Assembly (NCBI GenBank): GCA_902825965.1
Contig: CADEDA010000002.1
Coordinates: 248,001-312,000, forward strand
Length of the DNA stretch: 64,000 nt
Reading direction: 5' to 3'
Source: an uncultured Gemmatimonadota bacterium
GTDB taxonomy: Bacteria; Gemmatimonadota; Gemmatimonadetes; Gemmatimonadales; Gemmatimonadaceae
The position numbers were made by a program, and so were the translations under genes. Below the pieces are notes generated by a model. It searched no databases, was not told the DNA's origin, and was given only the letters and a program-made list of their open reading frames with translations. Of this stretch, positions 34,815-41,781 are shown piece after piece; within the stretch, counting starts at the first letter, position 1; every line of letters begins with the position of its first letter.

Positions 34815-35815
34815 TCGTCGAGGTGGACGGCATCACCAAGCGGTTCCCGGTGCGTCGCGGCTGGGCCGAGTTGCTGCGCGCGCCGTTCGCCGCGCCGCGC
34901 CGCGTGGTCGTGGATGATGTGCGCTTCGCGGTGCGCGAGGGCGAGATCTTCGGCCTGCTCGGACAGAACGGGGCCGGCAAGACGACGCTCTTCAAGACGC
35001 TCGCGACCCTCATCGTCGCCGACGCCGGGCGGGCGCGCATCGGCGGCCACGACGTGGCCACGGAACCGGCCGCCGTGCGCCGACTCGTCGCGCCGGTGCT
35101 CGCGAACGAACGCAGCCTCTACTGGCGGCTGTCCGCGCGCGAGAACCTGCGCCTCTACTGTGCGCTGCAGGGACTGTCCGGTGCGGCCGCACGCGCCGAG
35201 GAGATGCGTGTGCTGGAGGTCACGGGCCTCGCGTCGACCGGGACGCAGCTGGTGGGCACGTTCTCCACCGGGATGCGGCAGCGGCTGCTCATCGCGCGCG
35301 CGCTGCTCGCGCGGCCGCGCGTGCTGCTGTTGGACGAACCGACGCGCAGCCTCGACCCCATCTCGGCGCGCGACTTCCGCCGATTCCTCCGCGAGACGGT
35401 GGTCGGTGCGGAGGGGTGCACGGTGCTGCTCGCCACGCATGATGCGGACGAGGTCTTCGAGCTCTGCGACCGCGTGGGGGTGCTCGACCGCGGCCGCCTC
35501 CTCGCGGTGGATGCGACCCCCGTGCTGCGCGAGCGCGCCGGATCGGACCGGTACGTGCTGTGGGTGCGCGCGGACTCGGTGGCGGCGCTGCGCGCGATGA
35601 CGGGCGCCACACAGGACGTCCGTCCCGTGGCGGGTGCGGACGGCTGGCAGGCATGCGCGGTGACCATCGCCGGCGGCGCCGACGGCGTGGCGGCGCTGAA
35701 TGCCGCCCTCGTGGCCGGTGGCCATGCGGTGGCACGTGTCGAGCGTGTGGCGTCGTCGCTGGCCGAGCTCATCGAGGCTGTGGTCGGTGCGGCGGGACGG
35801 AGGCGCGATGCGTAG
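34811..35815 (+). CDS. ABC transporter ATP-binding protein (lasso cluster exporter subunit)
   Basis: From the ATG at 34811 (ATGA overlap) the product is 334 aa. It has Walker A GQNGAGKTT, an ABC signature of the ABC-2 type (FSTGMRQRL), Walker B VLLLDEPT and the H-loop ATHDADE. A C-terminal domain of about 100 residues follows (DRYVLWVRADSVAALR onward), as in drug/antibiotic exporters of the DrrA/CcmA group. With the adjacent permease it probably exports the mature lasso peptide and gives self-immunity. Most lasso clusters use a single fused exporter, so a two-gene ABC-2 pump is a variant. Confidence 0.88.
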   Translation: MIVEVDGITKRFPVRRGWAELLRAPFAAPRRVVVDDVRFAVREGEIFGLLGQNGAGKTTLFKTLATLIVADAGRARIGGHDVATEPAAVRRLVAPVLANERSLYWRLSARENLRLYCALQGLSGAAARAEEMRVLEVTGLASTGTQLVGTFSTGMRQRLLIARALLARPRVLLLDEPTRSLDPISARDFRRFLRETVVGAEGCTVLLATHDADEVFELCDRVGVLDRGRLLAVDATPVLRERAGSDRYVLWVRADSVAALRAMTGATQDVRPVAGADGWQACAVTIAGGADGVAALNAALVAGGHAVARVERVASSLAELIEAVVGAAGRRRDA

Positions 35816-36608
35816 CATCCTCGCGCTCATGCGCGTCGCGTGGTTGACGGCGCTGAGCTACCGCCTCGGCACGCTCATCTCGGTCGTGGGGCTGCTCGCG
35901 TCGATCGTCCCGATCTACTTCATCTCGGACGCCGTGCAGGACGTGGCGCAGGCGTCGATCCGCCTCGAGGGCGGGCAGTACTTCGGATTCGTCGTCATGG
36001 GCATCGCCGCGACCTATGTGCTCATGGCGGCGGTGGCGGCGATCCCGAGTGCGCTCGCCGGGAGCATCGGGAGCGGCACCTTCGAGTCGCTGCTCGTCAC
36101 GCGCACGAGTGTCCCGTGGCTGCTCGCCGGCATGGCGGCGTACCCGCTCGCCCAGAGCATGGTCCGCGCGACGCTCCTGCTGCTCGGCGCCACGCTGCTG
36201 GGCGTCGGCCTCGAGTGGAGCGCGCTGCCGCTCGCCGCCGTCGTCCTCGCGCTGATGATCGTCGCCTACGCGTCCCTCGGCCTCGTGGCCGGCGCCCTCG
36301 TCCTCGTGTTCCGCACCGCAGGTCCGCTCGTCACCGCCGTGGTCGCCGGCTCGGGGTTGCTCGGCGGCGTGTACTACTCCACCGCGGTGATCCCGGGGTG
36401 GCTGCAGTCGCTGTCGGACCTGGTGCCGCTGACCTACGCGCTGCGCGCGATCCGCCGGCTGCTGCTCGGCGCCGCCGCCTGGTCCGACGTCGTCGGGGAC
36501 GTGAGCCGCCTGGCCGGACTGACCGCGCTCACGCTGCTCCTCGGGACCCTCGCGTTCGCGCTCGCGCTCCGGCACGCGCGCAACGCCGGCACGCTCTCGC
36601 AGTACTGA
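35808..36608 (+). CDS. ABC-2 type transporter permease (lasso cluster exporter subunit)
   Basis: The 266-aa protein starts at the ATG at 35808, inside the end of the ATPase gene (8-nt overlap). It has about six hydrophobic segments (for example LGTLISVVGLLASIVPIYFI and FVVMGIAATYVLMAAVAAIP), and the C-terminal half has the ABC-2 pattern GLLGGVYYSTAVIPGWLQSL followed by LVPLTYALRAIRRLLLG. It forms the membrane channel for the preceding ATPase. The nucleotidyltransferase gene starts 3 nt downstream. The substrate assignment (lasso peptide) rests on context. Confidence 0.86.
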   Translation: MRSILALMRVAWLTALSYRLGTLISVVGLLASIVPIYFISDAVQDVAQASIRLEGGQYFGFVVMGIAATYVLMAAVAAIPSALAGSIGSGTFESLLVTRTSVPWLLAGMAAYPLAQSMVRATLLLLGATLLGVGLEWSALPLAAVVLALMIVAYASLGLVAGALVLVFRTAGPLVTAVVAGSGLLGGVYYSTAVIPGWLQSLSDLVPLTYALRAIRRLLLGAAAWSDVVGDVSRLAGLTALTLLLGTLAFALALRHARNAGTLSQY

Positions 36609-36611
36609 CCG

Positions 36612-37805
36612 ATGGCCGAGACGCCGCTGTCCCCCGAGGTGCGACTCGTGTTCCGCGCGGCGGATCCGGCGGCGACGCCGGCGGAACTGCGCGCCGTGGC
36701 GGCCACGCTCGGCAGCGACCTCGCGCGCTGGGAGCGCGTGATGATCCTCGCCGAACGCGAACTCGCGACCGCGGCGTTGGCGCGCGGGCTCCGCGGCGCC
36801 GACGCCCTGCTGCCCGGTCCCCCGGCGGAGTACCTGCGGAAGAGCGCGATGATGAGCGACTTCCGCATGCAGCGGCTCTCGACGCGCGTGCAGGAGACGC
36901 TGCGCGCACTCGAGGCGCGCGCCGTCCCCGTCTGCCTGCTGAAGGGCGCGGCGGTCGGCGCCTACCTGGACCCGACGTTCCGCGCGCGGCCGATGATGGA
37001 CGTGGACCTGCTGGTCCATCCGGCCGACGCCGCGCGCGCGGTCGAGGCGCTCCGAGACGCCGGCTGGCAGCAGACCACCGATCCCATGCTGCAGGCCTTG
37101 CTCGCCGACGAGCACCACCTGCCGCCGTTCTACGATCCGCAGTTCGCGGACGTCCGCCTGGAGCTCCACACGGCGATCCTGCCGGCGGACCATTCGTTCG
37201 GCTTCGACGCGGCCGCGATGTGGCGGGATGCGCGGCCCGCCGGTGCACCGTTCGCCGCGGCGCGTGTCCCCTCGCCCGCACACCTCCTGCTGCACACCTG
37301 CGTGCACTTCGCCTGGCAGCACACGATGGAGTTCGGCGCCTGGCGCTCGTTCCGTGTGCTGGGCGCGCTGGCCGCGCGTGAGGACCTGGACTGGGATGCT
37401 TTCATCCGCCTCGCGCGCGACACACGTGCGGCGACCGCCTGTCACTGGACGTTCCGGCTCGCCGTGCGGATGGGGGCGTTGCCCGTGCCCGCGTCGGTGA
37501 TCGCCGCCCTCGCACCGCCGACGCCGGAGCGGGTCTGCAAGGTGATCGAGCGCAGCGTGATCGCCACCCTCGCGCCGGGCGAGGGCCCCACGAGTCCGTC
37601 GATCCGGCTCTCGCGGCTCCTGTGGCGTGCGGCGCTGCGTCCCGCGTGGAGCGGACACCGCTCACCCGGCCGCTGGGACCCCGAGCATCGATGGGAGCGC
37701 GCCCGCGGGGAGCGCGGGGATCCGACGCTGCCCGCGAAGCTGCGACGGCATCTCGCGGCGTATCGGGCGTGGTGGCGTTTCCTGCGCTACACGGTCTCGC
37801 GTTGA
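36612..37805 (+). CDS. Lasso-cluster nucleotidyltransferase family protein
   Basis: The 397-aa protein has the core CLLKGAAVGAYLDPTF followed by RPMMDVDLLVHP, the Lys/Asp-x-Asp pattern of the large nucleotidyltransferase family found in lasso and other peptide clusters with HprK-like kinases. A helical N-terminal part (about 1-85) and a His-rich C-terminal half (LLLHTCVHFAWQH) follow the usual layout. It may transfer a nucleotide or other group to the phosphorylated peptide, or act in immunity; the reaction is not established for the family as far as I know. It is the last gene of the lasso operon, facing a convergent gene 27 nt away. Confidence 0.8.
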   Translation: MAETPLSPEVRLVFRAADPAATPAELRAVAATLGSDLARWERVMILAERELATAALARGLRGADALLPGPPAEYLRKSAMMSDFRMQRLSTRVQETLRALEARAVPVCLLKGAAVGAYLDPTFRARPMMDVDLLVHPADAARAVEALRDAGWQQTTDPMLQALLADEHHLPPFYDPQFADVRLELHTAILPADHSFGFDAAAMWRDARPAGAPFAAARVPSPAHLLLHTCVHFAWQHTMEFGAWRSFRVLGALAAREDLDWDAFIRLARDTRAATACHWTFRLAVRMGALPVPASVIAALAPPTPERVCKVIERSVIATLAPGEGPTSPSIRLSRLLWRAALRPAWSGHRSPGRWDPEHRWERARGERGDPTLPAKLRRHLAAYRAWWRFLRYTVSR

Positions 37806-37832
37806 CGGCTGCGGGCTCGGCGGGCCGCGGGC

Positions 37833-38207
37833 TCAGCGCCCGCGCGCCATCGCGAGCGCCAGGCAGCCCCAGCCGACGAGGAAGCAGACACCGCCCAGCG
37901 GCGTGATCGCACCGAATCCGCGACGGCCGGTGAGCGCCATCGCGTAGAGCGATCCCGAGAAGAGCACCGTGCCGGCGACGAAGCACCAGCCGCTCCATCG
38001 CAGCAGCGCCGTCTCGGGCACCCGCATGAGGAGGACCGCGAGCAGGAGCAGCGCGAGGGCGTGGTACATCTGGTAGCGGGCGCCGGTCTCGAACACCTCG
38101 AGCAGGCGGGGTTCGATGCGGGCGCGCAGGGCATGGGCACCGAACGCGCCGGCCGCGACGCTGCCGCCGGCGGAGAGGGCCGCGAGGATGGCGAAGAGAC
38201 GGGACAT
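37833..38207 (-). CDS. DUF423 family small membrane protein
   Basis: From the ATG at 38207 the product is 124 aa with four hydrophobic helices and the family hallmark GGSVAAGAFGAHALR near the N-terminus, then YQMYHALALLLLAVLL, FSGSLYAMALTG and ITPLGGVCFLVGW. The family (YgdD-like) is widespread and of unknown function. It lies 10 nt downstream of the SGNH hydrolase on the same strand and converges on the lasso operon. A GCGGGC-TCAGC-GCCCGC hairpin in the short gap between them could serve as terminator for both strands. Confidence 0.85.
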   Translation of the reverse strand: MSRLFAILAALSAGGSVAAGAFGAHALRARIEPRLLEVFETGARYQMYHALALLLLAVLLMRVPETALLRWSGWCFVAGTVLFSGSLYAMALTGRRGFGAITPLGGVCFLVGWGCLALAMARGR

Positions 38208-38217
38208 GCCGGACGAC

Positions 38218-39414
38218 TCAGGGTGGAGGGGAGCGGCGGAGTTCCCGATGCAACCACGCCGCGACGAGTGCGTTCCCGTGCGCCGAGTAGTGACCACCGG
38301 GGGCGAAGTGCTGTTGGATCGGTCCGGGCGCCGCCACGAAGGCATCGAGGAGGTCGATCACCTCGACCGCGTCGGCGTCGCGGAGCAGGTCGCGGAGCGG
38401 CGCGTACACGGCCGGTCCGCCGCGGCGCGCGGACGCGATCGATCCCGCATCGGGGAAGAGCACGATGAGGGGCCGCGCACCCCGCGCGCGGACGGAATCC
38501 GCGAACACGCGCATGATGCGGCGCTGCACGGCGAATGCGTCGCTCTCGGTGCGGAACACGCCGGCGGCCAGCAAGCGGTCCTGCCAGCACCAGCGGCGCC
38601 ACGCGCGCGCGCCGACGGCGACCGCGGCACGCCAGGTCGCGGATCGCCCCGCGACCGGTGACTCGTAGCGCCACGCCTCATACCAGGCATCGTGGACGCC
38701 GAGCGCGCGTACGCGCCGGGGGTCCCGCCGCAGGTCCTCCCATGCGGCGCGCGTCGGCAACGGATGCGGGAGCAGGCGGAGCGTCGTGTCCGGCCCGAGC
38801 ACGAAGCGCGGTTTCGCGAGCGGGAGCTCGCCGGGATCGAGGAAGCGCCGATAGACGTTCACGGCGCGCGCGAGGTCCACCGGCGCGAATCCGATGAGGA
38901 CGATGTCGGGCGCGTGGGTGGCGCCATCGCGGAGATAGCGCAGGTAGGCCTGGTCCGTGCCGTATCCACCCACGCCGTAGTTGAGCACCTCGATCGTCGA
39001 GTCGCGGGCTTCGAGGACGCTGCTCCACGTCGCCGGGAGCGGGACCTCGGTGCCGTACACGTACGAATCCCCGTACGCGGCGACCCGGAGCACGCCGGGG
39101 CGGCGCGTGGCCGCGTATTCGCGGGCACTGCGCAGGCCGTCGCGATTCATCCGGGTCTCGGTCGAGGCATACCCCGCGCGGTAGCGCCAACCGAGGAGCG
39201 AGTCGAGTTCGACGAGGGTGTTCGGCGTCTCGAGCAGGGTGTCGATCCGCGCGGTCTGCTCGCGGAGGATCGCGTCCACCGGTCGGATATCGAGTCCACC
39301 GACGCGCCGGAGTGCGGGGGTCGCGAGGATCAGTCCGGTCTCGACGACTCCGACGCACAACAACAGCAGGAGGCTCACGAACAGGACCCGTCGGCGACGC
39401 GAGAGGGCGTACAT
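38218..39414 (-). CDS. SGNH/GDSL hydrolase-like membrane-anchored protein
   Basis: The 398-aa protein has a basic start and one transmembrane segment (RVLFVSLLLLLCVGVVETGL), so it is likely anchored with an outside domain. Block I is VAAYGDSYVYGTEV, and NYGVGGYGTDQAYLRYL resembles block III. The C-terminal block reads GGHYSAHGN: the His is present, but the Asp usually two residues before it is Gly, so the catalytic dyad may differ or activity may be lost. It is divergent from imuA, with a 106-nt gap that must hold both promoters. The function is unknown; envelope glycan or lipid esterase is the default family reading. Confidence 0.75.
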   Translation of the reverse strand: MYALSRRRRVLFVSLLLLLCVGVVETGLILATPALRRVGGLDIRPVDAILREQTARIDTLLETPNTLVELDSLLGWRYRAGYASTETRMNRDGLRSAREYAATRRPGVLRVAAYGDSYVYGTEVPLPATWSSVLEARDSTIEVLNYGVGGYGTDQAYLRYLRDGATHAPDIVLIGFAPVDLARAVNVYRRFLDPGELPLAKPRFVLGPDTTLRLLPHPLPTRAAWEDLRRDPRRVRALGVHDAWYEAWRYESPVAGRSATWRAAVAVGARAWRRWCWQDRLLAAGVFRTESDAFAVQRRIMRVFADSVRARGARPLIVLFPDAGSIASARRGGPAVYAPLRDLLRDADAVEVIDLLDAFVAAPGPIQQHFAPGGHYSAHGNALVAAWLHRELRRSPPP

Positions 39415-39470
39415 GCGAGGATTATAGCCGTGGCCCTGTCCGCGGAAGCGCCGTCCCCCCTCTTGCGGAC

Positions 39471-39517
39471 TTCGGTGTTTATTCGGTAATTACACCTCGG
39501 ATTCGGTCTTTATTCGG
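39471..39517 (+). promoter_or_regulatory. Duplicated direct-repeat operator upstream of imuA (candidate SOS/LexA site)
   Basis: Two copies of TTCGGTNTTTATTCGG occur at 39471-39486 and 39502-39517, 31 bp apart (about three helical turns). Each contains two TTCGG half-sites spaced 11 bp, as in the direct-repeat geometry of alphaproteobacterial LexA sites (GTTC-N7-GTTC). The second copy ends 3 nt before the imuA ATG, so a bound repressor would block initiation. The link to LexA is an inference from the position and the SOS nature of the operon. Confidence 0.6.
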
Positions 39518-39520
39518 GAT

Positions 39521-40312
39521 ATGCCACTCACCGCGCTGGACCTCCGTCAGCAGATCGCCGCCGTCGTCGCCGGGACCCCGAGCAGCGCACCGGGATTCCC
39601 GACGGGGTTGGCCGCGCTGGATGCCGTCCTGCCGGGTGGTGGGATCCCGGCGGGCCGCATCACCGAGTTCCTGGCGGCGCCGGGCCTTGGCAAGACGACG
39701 CTGGCGCGATCGGTGGTGACCACGACGATCCGGTCCGGGCAGTGTGTGGCGTGGATCGACGCCACGCGCACCCTTGATCCGCGGGACTGGGTCTCCGCAT
39801 CGCTGGAGGGTCAGGCCCTCTGGGTGGTACGGCCACCGGATCCGGCGCGGGCGCCGTGGTGCGCCGACCTCTTGCTCCGCACCGGCGCGTTCGCGCTCGT
39901 GGTGCTCGATGGCGCGCCGGTGCTGCCGCGTGTGGTCGCGGTACGCCTGGCGCAACTCGCGCGGGAAGCGGATGCCGCGTTGCTGCTGCTCGGGGACGGG
40001 AACCGGGCCGCGGAACTCGGCAGCGCCCTGCGGCTCGTCCTGAAACGTCACGACCGATCGCCAGGGATACCGGGATCCCGCGCGATCGGCAGCGTCCCCG
40101 CCCCCGACGCACGGCGCGTCGTGATCACGATCGAGAAGGGCGGTCCTTATCACCATGTCCAGTTGGAGGTTCCCGGTGGCCCCGGCATCACGCGTCGCTT
40201 GCGTCCGCATCCCGAGATTCCCGATCGGCGCGGTGTGGCTCGATCACGACGGCACGACCGTGATGGCCGCGGGCGACGCGTCGCACAACCGGAGTACCCG
40301 TCCCGGCACTGA
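39521..40312 (+). CDS. imuA: ImuA-like RecA-family protein of the mutasome
   Basis: The 263-aa protein has a RecA-like core: FPTGLAALDAVLPGGGIPAG, the P-loop AAPGLGKTTLARS, VAWIDATRTLDP and LVVLDGAPVLP. It is the first gene of an imuA-imuB-dnaE2 cassette, the SOS-induced translesion system in which ImuA helps recruit the error-prone polymerase. The ATG directly follows the duplicated repeat, and little Shine-Dalgarno sequence is visible. The last about 45 residues overlap imuB by 137 nt and look like read-through of the imuB frame, so the functional domain probably ends near residue 218. Confidence 0.85.
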   Translation: MPLTALDLRQQIAAVVAGTPSSAPGFPTGLAALDAVLPGGGIPAGRITEFLAAPGLGKTTLARSVVTTTIRSGQCVAWIDATRTLDPRDWVSASLEGQALWVVRPPDPARAPWCADLLLRTGAFALVVLDGAPVLPRVVAVRLAQLAREADAALLLLGDGNRAAELGSALRLVLKRHDRSPGIPGSRAIGSVPAPDARRVVITIEKGGPYHHVQLEVPGGPGITRRLRPHPEIPDRRGVARSRRHDRDGRGRRVAQPEYPSRH

Positions 40313-41762
40313 GGGGCGGACGGACCACTGGGACGCACATCCGCTCGCGCTCACCGACGCCGGTCGGGTGCGGCTCGCCACGACGACGGCCGCCCGCACC
40401 GGCGTGCACGCGGGGATGCCCGTCGCGCAGGCACGGGCCAAGTGCGCTGCCCTCACGCTGCTGCCGTGGGACGCCGCGCGCATCACGCGCGAGATCGCCC
40501 GGGCGAGTGCGGCCTTCCTCGCGGCGAGCCCGCAGGTGGTACCGGTCCGCGCACACCCCGGCGTGTGGTGGGTCGGCGCGGGCGGGTTCGACCGGATCGG
40601 CGGGGAACGGCAGCTCGCGACGACGTTGCTCACGCTGGCCCGTGTCTGGCATCCGCAGGCGCGCGTGGCCGTCGCGGACGCCTGCGTCACCGCGCAGGCG
40701 GCGACCTGGTCGACGCGGACGTTGCAGGGGCCGTTGCACGTCGCGCCGGGAGGCGACCGCGACTACCTGAGCCGTGTGCCGATCACGCTCCTCGCGATGG
40801 ACGAGGACCTGCGGGAGGCCCTCGTGGCGCTCGGGCTGCGTACGGTCGGTGCGTTCGCGACCCTGGATCCGCTGGAGGTGGAGCGGCGATGGGGACCGGA
40901 TGGGCTCGCGGCATGGCGTCTGGCGCGTGGTGACGACCCTCGTCGCGCGACCCTCGCGCGGAGCGACGATCCGCGGGCGGTCACGCATGAACTCGCCACG
41001 GCATCCCCGACGATGGAGCCGGTGCTCTTCCTCGTCCGGGCCTCGCTCGACCATCTCGTCCGTGCGCTCGCGGCCGACGGCCTCGCGGCGGCGGCCGTCA
41101 CGCTGACGCTCCGGCTCGAGGACGGCCGTCGGGTCACGCGTGAGGCGCGCCCGGCCCGGCCGATGGCACGGGTGGTGCCGCTGTTCGAGCGGTGTCGTGC
41201 GCTCCTCGACACGTGGACGGTGGAATCCCCCATCGCCGGCGTGGAGATCCGCATCACGGACACCACCCCGTCCTCGGCCGAGCAGGGGGATCTGCTCGCC
41301 CCGACCTGGCGCGACCCGGCAGCGGCCGACGCGGCGCTCGCCCGCCTGCGCAATACACTGGGCGCAGGTGCGGTGGTGCGCCCGACCCTGCGGGATTCGC
41401 ATGCCCCGGAGCGTGCCGGAGGGTGGGAGGAGGTCGAGGAAGCCGCGCACGCCACGCCGACCGATGTCCTGGGTGCGCGCGGCACCTCCGGTGGTGTCGC
41501 GGTCCTTGCGGCCCGCCTCCTCGAATCCCCGGAACCGATCACCATCACGACCGACAAGCGCGGGACGCCGCTGCAGATGTTCTGGCGTGCGCGTCGTCTC
41601 GCGCTCACGCGTGTGCATGGTCCTGAGCGCCTGTCCGGGGAGTGGTGGCACGCCGCGTCCTTCGCCCGCGAGTACTGGCGCTGCGAGAGCGAGGAGTTGG
41701 GGCAGGACCTGCTGCTGTACCGGGATGCCGGCGGCTGGCGGTTGCACGGCTGGTACGACTGA
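40176..41762 (+). CDS. imuB: ImuB, Y-family polymerase-like mutasome scaffold
   Basis: The start is chosen at the GTG at 40176 because GGAGG (40165-40169) stands 6 nt before it; an ATG at 40155 has no such site. The 528-aa product begins VAPASRVACVRIPRFPIGAVW, where a real Y-family polymerase would carry the catalytic Asp, so it is a catalytically inactive scaffold as in other ImuB proteins. The finger/little-finger part (TAARTGVHAGMPVAQARAKC, GGFDRIGGERQLATTLL, LGLRTVGAFATLDPLEVERR) is recognisable. ImuB normally binds the beta clamp and DnaE2. The dnaE2 start is 19 nt downstream. Confidence 0.88.
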   Translation: MAPASRVACVRIPRFPIGAVWLDHDGTTVMAAGDASHNRSTRPGTEGRTDHWDAHPLALTDAGRVRLATTTAARTGVHAGMPVAQARAKCAALTLLPWDAARITREIARASAAFLAASPQVVPVRAHPGVWWVGAGGFDRIGGERQLATTLLTLARVWHPQARVAVADACVTAQAATWSTRTLQGPLHVAPGGDRDYLSRVPITLLAMDEDLREALVALGLRTVGAFATLDPLEVERRWGPDGLAAWRLARGDDPRRATLARSDDPRAVTHELATASPTMEPVLFLVRASLDHLVRALAADGLAAAAVTLTLRLEDGRRVTREARPARPMARVVPLFERCRALLDTWTVESPIAGVEIRITDTTPSSAEQGDLLAPTWRDPAAADAALARLRNTLGAGAVVRPTLRDSHAPERAGGWEEVEEAAHATPTDVLGARGTSGGVAVLAARLLESPEPITITTDKRGTPLQMFWRARRLALTRVHGPERLSGEWWHAASFAREYWRCESEELGQDLLLYRDAGGWRLHGWYD

Positions 41763-41781
41763 TCCGCGCCGAGCCCCCGTC

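Noticed and set aside
35769-37658. A 629-codon minus-strand open frame opposite the permease and nucleotidyltransferase genes
   Set aside because: It is His/Arg/Gln-rich antisense shadow with no motif; the plus-strand genes have membrane and nucleotidyltransferase patterns.
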